Assembly: GCF_042432495.1 (NCBI RefSeq)
Contig: NZ_JBHLXC010000007.1
Span: 252,340-316,339, forward strand
Direction of reading: 5' to 3'
Source: Pseudochelatococcus lubricantis
GTDB lineage: Bacteria; Pseudomonadota; Alphaproteobacteria; Rhizobiales; Beijerinckiaceae
Length of the DNA: 64,000 nt
Shown here piece by piece: positions 8,777 through 17,488 of the stretch (within the stretch, counting starts at the first letter, position 1; every line of letters begins with the position of its first letter). Under the pieces are notes generated by a model. The model made no database searches. It saw only the letters and a program-made list of their open reading frames with translations, and was not told the DNA's origin. Both the position numbers and the translations under genes were made by a program.

Positions 8777-8926
8777 GATGCCTCCTGTCGGGTGGGCCAG
8801 CAGCACGGTCCGATGTGAGCGGAACGCGCTCCGGTGCCGCTCGTCGTCGAATCGTCGTGCCTTCTGCCGTTTATCGGCCGGGCACGTTTCAAAACCGCTA
8901 AACCGGGGCGGATCCGGGATCGCGCG

Positions 8927-10045
8927 TCAGGGATCGTGCCGCCTGTCGAAGCCTGGCAGCAGCGGCATGGCCGGATGGGCCACGGCCATCACCTTGAACA
9001 ACTGGCCCATGCCGCGCGTCTCCATATCGATGAGACGGGCGAGCGCCGTATCGATGGATGCCGCCTTGTCGGGCGCGCCCTCCCGCAGTGCCGCCGCCCG
9101 CTCGCGGATGCCGAGGTTCAGCAGGAACTCGCCCTGCGTCGTGGGGCCGTGAACCGCGCCGCCCGCCATCCGCGCGGCCTGCGCGAGGGCGGCGAAGTCG
9201 ACATGCACGGTGACATCCGCCTCGCCCGGCGCATCGAGCACACCGGTGTAGCCGTGGTCGCGCACGGCCTGCAACGTTTCGCCGTAGCCGGTGCGCAGAT
9301 GGCCGTAGTCGACGACGAGCAGCGCGCCGCCGTCGTGCGCGATGCGCTCCGTGATCTCGCGCATGGCGATGATCTGGCTGGCGGGAAACTCCATCAGCGC
9401 GCCCTCGGGCGCGTCGCGCTTCAGCGCGGGCTCCGGGGCCGGGGCGAGGCCGAAGGCGAGTTCGCCCTTCGCGTCGAGGCCGACGAGCCGCTCGAACCAG
9501 CCCTCGCGCCCGCGCACGTACTGGCGCACCGGCAGGCAATCGAAGAACTCGTTGGCGATGACGATGGTGGGACCGTCCGGCACCTGCGCGAAGGCGTCGT
9601 GCCATTCGGGCGCGAAGCCGGAATGCTCCAGCGTCGCCGCCTGCAGCCCGCGCAGCACGGGGCTCGTCTCGACGAGGTGCACCTCGATGGCGGCGTGGAA
9701 GGCCGGCAGGGCGCGGGCGGCGCGTAGCGCGTCCTTCATCAGCGTGCCGCGACCGGGGCCGAGTTCGACGAGGCGCACGCGCGACGGTTCGCCCAGATGG
9801 CGCCACGCCTCCGCCGCCCACAGGCCGATAAGCTCGCCGAACATCTGCGAGATTTCCGGCGCCGTTACGAAATCGCCGGCAAGGCCGAGCGGATCGCGGG
9901 TCATGTAGTAACCGTGGCGCGGATGGCCGAGGCAGAGCGCCATGTAAAGCTCCACCGTGATGGGGCCGTTGGCGGCGATGACGGCCTTCATTTCCCGCGC
10001 CAGCGGCGTTTCCGGCTTCGGCGTGTCGTGCGTGGGCGTGCTCAT
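8927..10045 (-). CDS. Class I SAM-dependent methyltransferase, MidA/NDUFAF7 family
   Basis: A 372-residue member of the MidA family. The mitochondrial relative NDUFAF7 dimethylates an arginine of respiratory complex I subunit NDUFS2, so a role in complex I assembly is likely but not proven for bacteria. The SAM-binding loop is seen as VRLVELGPGRGTLM around residue 90. The family blocks HPRHGYYMTRDPLG (about 40) and ANEFFDCLPVRQY (about 155) are intact. The ATG at 10045 overlaps the lgt stop codon by 4 bp (ATGA), which fixes the start and implies translational coupling; an open frame extends further upstream only because it lies inside lgt. Well conserved and unremarkable. Confidence 0.92.
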   Translation of the reverse strand: MSTPTHDTPKPETPLAREMKAVIAANGPITVELYMALCLGHPRHGYYMTRDPLGLAGDFVTAPEISQMFGELIGLWAAEAWRHLGEPSRVRLVELGPGRGTLMKDALRAARALPAFHAAIEVHLVETSPVLRGLQAATLEHSGFAPEWHDAFAQVPDGPTIVIANEFFDCLPVRQYVRGREGWFERLVGLDAKGELAFGLAPAPEPALKRDAPEGALMEFPASQIIAMREITERIAHDGGALLVVDYGHLRTGYGETLQAVRDHGYTGVLDAPGEADVTVHVDFAALAQAARMAGGAVHGPTTQGEFLLNLGIRERAAALREGAPDKAASIDTALARLIDMETRGMGQLFKVMAVAHPAMPLLPGFDRRHDP

Positions 10046-10929
10046 GCTGTTTCCTCTCCGGCGCGTGGCTCGCGGTCGAGAGCGCGCCGGACGAGCCACA
10101 GCCCGGCGATCAGCAACGGCAGGCTCAGCAGCATGCCCATGGTCACGCCGCCCTCCAGCGCGGAAACCTGCGTGCCGAACAGGAAACCGAGCTGCGGATC
10201 CGGCTCGCGAAAAAATTCGCAGGCGCTGCGCGCGATGGCGTAGCCTGCGGCGAAGACGCCCGTAACCAGCCCGGGGCGGCGGAAACCCGCCACCCGCACG
10301 ACCGCCGCGACAAGCAGGAAGAGCAGCACGCCCTCCGCAAGTGCTTCGTACAACTGGCTCGGATGGCGCGGAACGGGCCCGCCATTCGGAAACACAACCG
10401 CGAACGGAAGGTCGGGCGCGGGCCTGCCCCACAGCTCGCCGTTGATGAAATTCGCGATGCGGCCGAAAAAGAGGCCGATCGGCGCCACCGTCGCCGCAAC
10501 GTCGAAGAACGACAGAATGGGAATCTTCCGCGCCCGCGCCAGCAGCGCCATGGCGACGGCCGCGCCCGCGAGGCCGCCGTGGAAGGCCATGCCGCCCTGC
10601 CAGACGGCGAAGATCGACAGCGGATCGGAGAAATACTGGCCGGGGTTGTAGAACAGCACGTAGCCGAGCCGCCCGCCCAGCACGACGCCGAGCGCGACGT
10701 AGACCAGCATGTCATCGATATCGGTGACGGAGGGCCGGGGCACGCCGCCCCACAGCGATGCGGCGCTGACGAGGCGGCGCGCATATAGCCATCCGCCGAC
10801 GAGGCCGGCGATATAGGCGAGCGCGTACCAGCGAATCGCGAAGGGCCCGATGGCGACGGCCACCGGGTCTATGGCCGGAAAGGCCAGCGCCATCACGGGC
10901 GCGGCGAGGGCGGATGCGGATATCGGCAT
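10042..10929 (-). CDS. lgt: Prolipoprotein diacylglyceryl transferase
   Basis: Lgt is the inner-membrane enzyme that moves a diacylglyceryl group from phosphatidylglycerol to the lipobox Cys of prolipoproteins, the first step of lipoprotein maturation. The 295-residue product has about seven hydrophobic segments and the Lgt signature around NFINGELWGRP. HPSQLYEAL and the conserved early WYALAYI segment also fit. It is the first gene of the minus-strand group that continues into the MidA-like methyltransferase. The start at 10929 follows a weakly conserved stretch, so a slightly later start cannot be ruled out. Confidence 0.96.
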   Translation of the reverse strand: MPISASALAAPVMALAFPAIDPVAVAIGPFAIRWYALAYIAGLVGGWLYARRLVSAASLWGGVPRPSVTDIDDMLVYVALGVVLGGRLGYVLFYNPGQYFSDPLSIFAVWQGGMAFHGGLAGAAVAMALLARARKIPILSFFDVAATVAPIGLFFGRIANFINGELWGRPAPDLPFAVVFPNGGPVPRHPSQLYEALAEGVLLFLLVAAVVRVAGFRRPGLVTGVFAAGYAIARSACEFFREPDPQLGFLFGTQVSALEGGVTMGMLLSLPLLIAGLWLVRRALDREPRAGEETA

Positions 10930-11003
10930 GCTTGCTCCAGACTTGACGCTGCCACTGTCCCCGTCGGGCGCGGCGCGTCAAGCCCGGTGTTGCGCGAACG
11001 CCG

Positions 11004-11723
11004 TCAGTTGCGGCCGCTCTGGCCTTCCGGCTGATCGAGAATGACGCCGGACAGCGGCTCGACGAGGACGAGCTCGTCCCGCACCTCACGCACGCCGGGC
11101 ACCGATTCGATCAGCACCTTCAGCGCCTCGCGCACCGTCGCGTCGAAGATCGTGCCGCGCAGCGTCACCACGCCGTCCTCGACGTCCGGGGTGGGGATGT
11201 AGGGCGGCGCCCACGGCTCGCGCGCGATGGCCGCGGTGATCTGGTCACGGATGGTCTGGTCGCTGGCGAGTTCCGTGCGACTCAGCTGCTTCGAGAGCGC
11301 CCGCAGCAGGTCGACGCGGCTGACGATGCCGACGAGCTTGCCGTTGGCCGTCACCGGCACGCGCTTGATCTTGTGCTTCTCGAACAGCGAGACGATGTCG
11401 GCAAGCGGCGTGTACTGGGTGACGGTGACGGGATCGGGCGTCATCACGTCCTTCACCCGGCGCGCGTTCGCCTCCACGTAGTCGGCGGCGGCCTTCGCCG
11501 GGCCGAGGATGAATTCGAGCCACCGGGTGCGTTCGCGCCGGGTGTCGAGTTCGGACCGGCGCAGGAAGTCACCCTCCGTGACGACGCCGACGAGATGGTT
11601 TTCGGCGTCGACCACGGGAAGGCCGCTGACCTTCTTTTCAAGCATCAACGCCACGACATCGGCGATGCGGTCTTCCGGCTTTACGGTGAGGACGTCGCGG
11701 GTCATGATATCGGCGGCTTTCAC
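11004..11723 (-). CDS. CBS-pair and BON domain protein
   Basis: A 239-residue cytoplasmic protein. It has two CBS motifs (about 1-60 and 95-150; IMTRDVLTVKPEDRIADVV and VMTPDPVTVTQYTPLADIV) that as a pair bind adenine nucleotides. A BON domain (about 165-230; VTLRGTIFDATVREAL) follows, of the kind usually linked to membranes or osmotic stress. The GTG at 11723 is chosen because GGAGA lies six to seven bases before it and the encoded VKAADIMTRDV is how homologues begin. The longer open frame upstream has no conserved residues. CBS-BON proteins are common in rhizobia but poorly studied. Neither partner nor ligand can be named. It is a single-gene unit. Confidence 0.9.
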   Translation of the reverse strand: MKAADIMTRDVLTVKPEDRIADVVALMLEKKVSGLPVVDAENHLVGVVTEGDFLRRSELDTRRERTRWLEFILGPAKAAADYVEANARRVKDVMTPDPVTVTQYTPLADIVSLFEKHKIKRVPVTANGKLVGIVSRVDLLRALSKQLSRTELASDQTIRDQITAAIAREPWAPPYIPTPDVEDGVVTLRGTIFDATVREALKVLIESVPGVREVRDELVLVEPLSGVILDQPEGQSGRN

Positions 11724-12228
11724 GGGAGTTCTCCAGTCATTCTTGGCAAGCTCGATTGGCAAGCTCGTTCTTGGCATGCTGGCGCAGCGATTGCGCCTGT
11801 ATTTCATATTACCCCTAGCACGCCGGCCTGCACAGCCATTTGACGTGGCGCAACGCGCGGCAGCCACCCGCCGGGGTGCCCGTTTTGCGGGCATCCACGT
11901 TGAAACCCGTCCAGACTAGATGGAGCAAGAATCCCTGACAGCGCCTCGCGGGGTCGGCTGGCCGATGATTTTGGCCCCTGCCGCGTTGTCCATCCTGGCT
12001 GGCGCAACCGGCATCTACTGCGTTCGGCGCCAAGGGAAATCAGGTTGGCAGGATGACCAAAATTCCCCGACCATCCTCAACCATGAGGTTCCGTCAGGGG
12101 GGCTGGGCCGGCAAACGCAGGCTACCTGTAGCGCCTGTAATTGTTAATGTTCCGCTGTATTGTTCTGTCACGGTTTCCATGTATAACCGACCCCGATAGA
12201 TTTAGACTTGATATATCGGGGGTTTCGG
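11724..12228. other. Intergenic region between divergent CBS-BON and RND efflux genes
   Basis: About 500 bp. No gene is supported: the small open frames lack ribosome binding sites and show no protein-like composition. The right end contains an inverted repeat (12191-12221) close to the efflux operon. Confidence 0.45.
12191..12221. promoter_or_regulatory. Inverted repeat in front of the RND efflux operon
   Basis: An 8-bp perfect inverted repeat, CCCCGATA and TATCGGGG, with 15 bp between the arms, just before the first gene of the efflux operon. Its place suggests an operator for a dimeric repressor or a leader hairpin. No regulator gene lies beside it. Confidence 0.35.
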
Positions 12229-13383
12229 GTGTCGGGCTGGATTGGCTTTCAACACGAGAATGCCGCAGGGCGCGTCCATGAACGGGGCAGCGGGCGTCCG
12301 TTCCGTCGCAAGGCCATGGGTGCCTGTTTGCTGCTGCTGGCGCTGCCCCTGCTCGCCGCCTGCCAGCAGCAGGAGAAAGCCGCCGAGCGGCCCGCCCGCA
12401 CGGTGCGCACGGTGACGGTGGAAGTCCGCGAGGCGGGCGATACCGTCACGCTCACCGGTCATGTCGAGGCGCAGGACGAAGCTGCGGTCGCCTTCCGCGT
12501 CGGCGGGCGCATGCTGGAACGGCTCGTCAATGTCGGCGACAGGGTGAAGGCCGGCCAGGTGCTGGCACGGCTCGACCGCCAGAACGCGCAGAACAACCTG
12601 CGTTCGGCCGAGGCGGCGCTGAGCGCGGCCTCCGCGACGCTGGCGCAGCACCGCAACACCTTCGAGCGCCAGCGCCATCTGCTCGACCGTGGCTTCACCA
12701 CCCGCGCCAATTTCGACGCCGCGCAGCAGGCACATCTCTCCGCGCAATCGGCGGTCGACGACGCGACGGCACAACTCAAGATTGCGCGTGACAACCTGGA
12801 TTACACGGAAATTCACGCCGATGCGGACGGCGTCATCACGGCGCGCGGCGCGGAGCCGGGCGAGGTGGTGCAGGCGGGGCAGATGATCGTGCGCATCGCC
12901 CGCGAAAACGGCCGCGACGCGGTGTTCGACGTGCCTGCGCAGGTGCTGCGCAACGCCCCGGCCGATCCGGTGATCAGGGTCGCGCTCAGCGATTCACCCG
13001 GCGTGGCGGCGGAAGGGCGCGTGCGCGAGATCGCCCCCCAGGCCGATCCGGTAACGCGCACGTTCGCCGTGAAGGTCGGCCTATCGAACCCGCCGGAGGC
13101 ATTCCGGCTCGGTGCGACCGTGGTCGGCACGATGCGGCTCGACGCGGGCGCCGCCATCGAGCTGCCCGCTTCCGCGCTCACGGAATTCAACCAGCAGCCC
13201 GCCGTCTGGGTCGTCGACCCGGCGACGTCCACCGTCTCCCTGCGCAACATCGAGGTGCAGCGCTTCAATCCCTCGTCCGTCGCGGTCGCGAGCGGGCTCG
13301 ACGAGGGTGAGATCGTCGTCACCGCGGGCGTGCAGGTGCTGCATGACGGCATGAAGGTGCGCCTGTCGGGTGCGCCGTCATGA
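12229..13383 (+). CDS. RND efflux periplasmic adaptor subunit (HlyD/MFP family), lipoprotein
   Basis: Membrane fusion protein that links an inner-membrane RND pump to an outer-membrane channel. A lipobox is present (LLLLALPLLAAC; Cys acylated). The biotinyl-lipoyl half motif (GHVEAQDEAAVAFRVGGRML) follows, then a coiled-coil hairpin (about 110-170 of the mature protein), the second lipoyl half (YTEIHADADGVIT) and a beta-barrel domain. The start is uncertain. The ATG at 12316 would give a signal peptide with no basic residues, whereas a GTG at 12229 after GGGGG includes the RRK that such a signal needs. I list the GTG and treat the ATG as the alternative. The stop overlaps the pump gene by 4 bp. 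Confidence 0.9.
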   Translation: MSGWIGFQHENAAGRVHERGSGRPFRRKAMGACLLLLALPLLAACQQQEKAAERPARTVRTVTVEVREAGDTVTLTGHVEAQDEAAVAFRVGGRMLERLVNVGDRVKAGQVLARLDRQNAQNNLRSAEAALSAASATLAQHRNTFERQRHLLDRGFTTRANFDAAQQAHLSAQSAVDDATAQLKIARDNLDYTEIHADADGVITARGAEPGEVVQAGQMIVRIARENGRDAVFDVPAQVLRNAPADPVIRVALSDSPGVAAEGRVREIAPQADPVTRTFAVKVGLSNPPEAFRLGATVVGTMRLDAGAAIELPASALTEFNQQPAVWVVDPATSTVSLRNIEVQRFNPSSVAVASGLDEGEIVVTAGVQVLHDGMKVRLSGAPS

Positions 13384-16300
13384 AGGGGTTCAACCTTTCC
13401 GAGTGGGCGCTGAGGCACCGTTCGCTCGTCATCTATTTCATGATCGTCGCGGTTGCGGCCGGTCTGCTGTCGTTCCAGCGGCTGGGGCGCAACGAGGATC
13501 CGACCTTCGTCATCAAGACCATGGTCGTCTCCGCCGCGTGGCCCGGCGCCACCGTCGAGGACACGCTGCAGCAGGTGACGGAGCGTCTGGAACGCACCCT
13601 GCAGGAGACGCCGCGCCTCGACAACCTGCGCAGCTTCACGCGCGCGGGTGTGACGACGATCTTCGTCGACCTTGAGGGCGCGACGCCCGCGAACGAGGTG
13701 CCGGACATCTGGTACCACGTGCGCAAGAGCATCGGCGACATGGCGCATACGCTGCCGTCCGGCGTGCGTGGGCCGTTCTTCAACGACGAATTCGGCGACA
13801 CTTTCGGCATCATCTACGGCTTCGAGGCCGACGGCTTCACGCATCGCGAGCTGCGCGACTACGTGGAGGAGGCGCGCTCGCGCCTTCTCAACGTGCCGGA
13901 CGTCTCCAAGATCGAAGTGATCGGCGCGCAGGACGAGGTGATCTACGTCGAGTTCTCGATGGTGGATCTGGCACGGCTCGGCATCGACCGCCAGGCGGTG
14001 GTCGCGGCGTTGCAGAGCCAGAACGCGGTGCACCCCGCCGGCGTCATCGAGACGGGCGAGGAGCGCATCTCGCTGCGCGTGTCGGGCGCCTTCGAGGGCG
14101 AGCAGGACATCCGTTCCGTCAATATCGTGGTCGGCGACCGCATCATCCGCCTCGGCGACTTTGCGCGCGTGCACCGCGGTTTCGTCGATCCGCCGCAGCC
14201 CCTCTTCCGGGTGAACGGCGAGCCGGCCATCGGCCTCGGCATCGCCATGCGCGACGGCGGCGACATCCTGGCCATGGGCGCGGCAATCGCGCGCGTCATG
14301 CAGGACTACGAGGCGGAGCTGCCCATCGGCATCAACGTGGAACTCGTTGCCGACCAGGCCGTCACCGTCGATGGCGCCATCGCGGAATTCATGGAATCGC
14401 TGTGGCAGGCGGTGGCGATCATCCTGGCGATCTGCTTCCTGAGCCTCGGCGTGCGCCCCGGCCTCGTCATTGCGCTCGCCATCCCGATCACGCTCGCCAT
14501 CGTCTTCTCGATGATGGAGCTTGCGGGCATCGACATGCAGCGCATCTCGCTAGGCGCGCTCATCATCGCGCTGGCGCTGCTCGTCGACGACGCCATGACG
14601 ACGACCGATGCCATGATCACGCGGCTCGGCAAGGGCGACAGCAAGGAAGTGGCGGCGACCTTCGCCTTCAAGACCTACGCCTTCGCCATGCTCGCGGGCA
14701 CGCTCGTCACCATGGCGGGCTTCGTGCCGGTAGGGTTCGCGGCGAGTTCGGCGGGCGAGTACACGTTCTCCCTGTTCGCCGTGGTCTCCATCGCGCTCAT
14801 CGTCTCGTGGTTCGTGGCGGTCATCTTCACGCCGCTGCTCGGCATCGCGCTGATCAAGGCGCCGAAGCAGAGCAGCGAGCCGGCGAAGCCGAGCCGCATC
14901 GAGAGCGGCTACAAGACGTTTCTCGCGCTGGCGCTGAAGGCGCGCTACGTGACGATCGCGGTGACGATCGGGGCTTTCGCCCTCTCCATCCTGGCGCTGC
15001 CGCTCATTCCGAGCCAGTTCTTCCCCTCGTCCGACCGGCCGGAGCTGCTGGTCACCATGCGTCTGCCGCAATCGGCCTCGATCGCGGGCACGGAAACGCT
15101 GGTCAAGGAGTTCGAGGCGCTCATCAAGGACGACGAGGATATCGAGCGCTGGAGCACCTACATCGGACAGGGCGCGATCCGCTTCTATCTGCCGCTCGAT
15201 GTGCAGTTGCCCAACAGCTTCATCGCCGAGGCAGTGGTGGTGGCGAAGGACGTGCCGGCGCGCGAGCGCCTGCGCGACAAGCTGAACGCCATCTTCGAGG
15301 AGCACTTCCCGCAGGTTGTCGCCCGCATCTCGCCGCTGGAACTGGGGCCGCCCGTCGGCTGGCCGGTGCAATATCGCGTGGTCGGCCCCGACATCGCTGA
15401 AGTGCGCCAGATCGCGCTGAAGCTTTCCGGCATCGTCTCCAGCTATCCGGGAGTCGAGAAGGTCAACTTCGACTGGATCGAACCGGCGCGCGAAATCCGC
15501 CTGCACATCGATCAGGATCAGGCGCGGCTGCTCGGGTTGTCCTCGCAGCAGGTGGCGGGCATCCTCAACACCGTCATCTCCGGCGCGGCGGTGTCGCAGG
15601 TGCGCGACGACATCTATCTCGTCAACGTCGTCATGCGTGCGGTCGACGAGGAGCGCGTGACGCCCGAGACGCTGCGCTCCCTGCAGGTCGCCGTGCCAGG
15701 CGGCCGCACGGTGCCCCTCAGCCAGTTCGCGACCTTCGAATACGACCAGCACTTCCCCATGGTGTGGCGGCGCGACCGCGTGCCGACGCTCACGGTGCAG
15801 GCCGACGTGGTGCAGGGCGGGTTGCCGGAGACGGCGGTCAACGCGCTCTCCGGCAAGATCGCGGAACTGTCGGCGACGCTGCCGCCGGGCTACCGCATCG
15901 AGGTCGGCGGCACGGTTGAGGAAAGCGCGGCCTCGCAGGCGTCGGTCGTTGCCGTGGTGCCGCTGATGCTGCTCATCATGCTGACGGTGCTGATGTTCCA
16001 GCTCCAGAGCTTCCAGCGCCTGTTCATCGTGCTGAGCGTCGCGCCGCTCGGGCTCATCGGCATCGTGGCGGCGCTGCTGCTGTCGGGCCGGCCGCTCGGC
16101 TTCGTGGCGATCCTCGGCATCCTCGCGCTGCTCGGCATGATCATCAAGAACGCGGTCATCCTGATCGGCCAGATCGAGGCCGAGCGCAAGGCCGGCAGGA
16201 CGGTGCAGGAGGCGGTGATCGAGGCGAGCGGGCTGCGCTTCCGCCCGATCCTGCTCACCGCCGTTTCCACGGTGCTCGGCATGATCCCGATCGCGCCGAC

Positions 16301-16463
16301 CGTCTTCTGGGGGCCGATGGCGTTCGCCATCATGGGCGGCCTGCTCGTCGCCTCGCTGCTGACGCTGGTGTTCCTTCCCGCGCTCTACGTGACGTGGTTC
16401 GGGCCGCAGACGCTGCTTGAGGACAAACCGGCCGCGCCCGACAGCGCCGGCGCCGCGACATAG
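13380..16463 (+). CDS. RND family efflux transporter permease (AcrB/HAE1-like)
   Basis: A 1027-residue proton-driven pump of the inner membrane with the RND plan: one N-terminal helix (about 14-32), a large periplasmic loop, a six-helix block (about 335-480), then the same again (second loop, helices to about 1010). Proton-relay residues are visible in LALLVDDAMTTTDAM, where the two Asp replace the usual DD pair in helix 4. The sequence around GRNEDPTFVIKTMVV places it with the RND pumps exporting drugs or lipophilic compounds rather than metals. It is translationally coupled to the adaptor and followed after 11 bp by a permease gene. No outer-membrane TolC-like gene is in the operon. Substrate unknown. 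Confidence 0.93.
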   Translation: MKGFNLSEWALRHRSLVIYFMIVAVAAGLLSFQRLGRNEDPTFVIKTMVVSAAWPGATVEDTLQQVTERLERTLQETPRLDNLRSFTRAGVTTIFVDLEGATPANEVPDIWYHVRKSIGDMAHTLPSGVRGPFFNDEFGDTFGIIYGFEADGFTHRELRDYVEEARSRLLNVPDVSKIEVIGAQDEVIYVEFSMVDLARLGIDRQAVVAALQSQNAVHPAGVIETGEERISLRVSGAFEGEQDIRSVNIVVGDRIIRLGDFARVHRGFVDPPQPLFRVNGEPAIGLGIAMRDGGDILAMGAAIARVMQDYEAELPIGINVELVADQAVTVDGAIAEFMESLWQAVAIILAICFLSLGVRPGLVIALAIPITLAIVFSMMELAGIDMQRISLGALIIALALLVDDAMTTTDAMITRLGKGDSKEVAATFAFKTYAFAMLAGTLVTMAGFVPVGFAASSAGEYTFSLFAVVSIALIVSWFVAVIFTPLLGIALIKAPKQSSEPAKPSRIESGYKTFLALALKARYVTIAVTIGAFALSILALPLIPSQFFPSSDRPELLVTMRLPQSASIAGTETLVKEFEALIKDDEDIERWSTYIGQGAIRFYLPLDVQLPNSFIAEAVVVAKDVPARERLRDKLNAIFEEHFPQVVARISPLELGPPVGWPVQYRVVGPDIAEVRQIALKLSGIVSSYPGVEKVNFDWIEPAREIRLHIDQDQARLLGLSSQQVAGILNTVISGAAVSQVRDDIYLVNVVMRAVDEERVTPETLRSLQVAVPGGRTVPLSQFATFEYDQHFPMVWRRDRVPTLTVQADVVQGGLPETAVNALSGKIAELSATLPPGYRIEVGGTVEESAASQASVVAVVPLMLLIMLTVLMFQLQSFQRLFIVLSVAPLGLIGIVAALLLSGRPLGFVAILGILALLGMIIKNAVILIGQIEAERKAGRTVQEAVIEASGLRFRPILLTAVSTVLGMIPIAPTVFWGPMAFAIMGGLLVASLLTLVFLPALYVTWFGPQTLLEDKPAAPDSAGAAT

Positions 16464-16474
16464 GGGAAACGGTC

Positions 16475-17488
16475 ATGGGACGGGGCACGGGCTTTCTGAT
16501 CGGCGTGTGCGCCGTCATCCTCTCGCTGACGGGGCTGGCGGTGGCAAGCTCCATCTTCGCGCCGATCTTCTTCGCGGTATTCATCATCGCCGTTGTGTGG
16601 CCGCTGCAGAAGAGCCTGCAGGAGCGCGTTCCGCAACTGCTGGCGCTGGCGGTGACGCTGGTGCTCACCATCGTGGTCATCGGCGCGTTGCTGACGATGG
16701 CGGTGTGGGGCTTCTCGCGCGCCGGCCAGTGGATGATCGGCAACGCCGCGCGCTTTCAGGAACTCTATCTGCAGAAGGCCGAATGGCTGGAAAGCCACGG
16801 CATCGCGCTGGCCGGGATGTTCTCGGACCGCTTCGACGTCAACTGGCTCGTGCGCCTGTTCCAGAGCTTCGTCGCCTGGGCCAACAGCCTCGCGGGCTTT
16901 TCGGTCGTCACCTTCATCTTCGTGCTGCTCGGCCTGCTGGAGGTGGACGTGGTCGCGCGCAAGCTCACGCTCGCGGGGGACTGGGGCGTGCGGCTGCGCA
17001 ATGTCTGCACGGAGATCGCCGAAAAATTCCGCCGCTACATGGCGGTACGCACGCTGATGAGCGTCATGACCGGTGTGGTGCTGTGGGCGTTCGCCACCGT
17101 GGCGGGGCTGGAACTGGCTGTAGCGTGGGGCGTGATCGGCTTTTCGCTGAACTACATCCCGTTCATCGGGCCGCTCATCGCCACCGTGCTGCCGACGCTG
17201 TTCGCCGTCGTGCAGTTCGAAAGCTGGGAGATGGCGGTAGCCGTGTTCGCGGGCATGAACGTCATCCAGTTTCTGATCGGCAGCTATCTTGAACCCCGCG
17301 TCGCGGGCAACGCGCTGGCAGTGTCGCCATTCATGGTGCTGTTCGCCGTGTTTTTCTTCAGTTTTCTTTGGGGCATCCCCGGCGCCTTCATCGGCGTGCC
17401 GGTGCTGATCGCCATCGTCAGCCTCTGCGACCAGTACCAGACAAGCCGCTGGGTCGCGGATCTTCTTTCAGGGAAGGATGAAGTATGA
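16475..17488 (+). CDS. AI-2E family transporter (PerM/YhhT-like)
   Basis: A 337-residue inner-membrane protein of the AI-2 exporter (AI-2E, UPF0118) family. The family includes TqsA of E. coli, but most members have unknown or ion-transport roles. Its helices pair near the N-terminus (about 8-45), at 60-85, 140-170 and in a dense C-terminal block (200-325). The conserved NYIPFIGPLIATVLPT and GIPGAFIGVPVLI motifs are intact. It lies 11 bp after the RND pump gene and overlaps the patatin gene by 4 bp, so it is part of the same transcript. The name does not prove autoinducer export. Confidence 0.88.
   Translation: MGRGTGFLIGVCAVILSLTGLAVASSIFAPIFFAVFIIAVVWPLQKSLQERVPQLLALAVTLVLTIVVIGALLTMAVWGFSRAGQWMIGNAARFQELYLQKAEWLESHGIALAGMFSDRFDVNWLVRLFQSFVAWANSLAGFSVVTFIFVLLGLLEVDVVARKLTLAGDWGVRLRNVCTEIAEKFRRYMAVRTLMSVMTGVVLWAFATVAGLELAVAWGVIGFSLNYIPFIGPLIATVLPTLFAVVQFESWEMAVAVFAGMNVIQFLIGSYLEPRVAGNALAVSPFMVLFAVFFFSFLWGIPGAFIGVPVLIAIVSLCDQYQTSRWVADLLSGKDEV

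Noticed and set aside
11920..12147. A 75-codon frame between the CBS-BON and RND genes
   Set aside because: No ribosome binding site, mixed composition, and no recognisable protein family.
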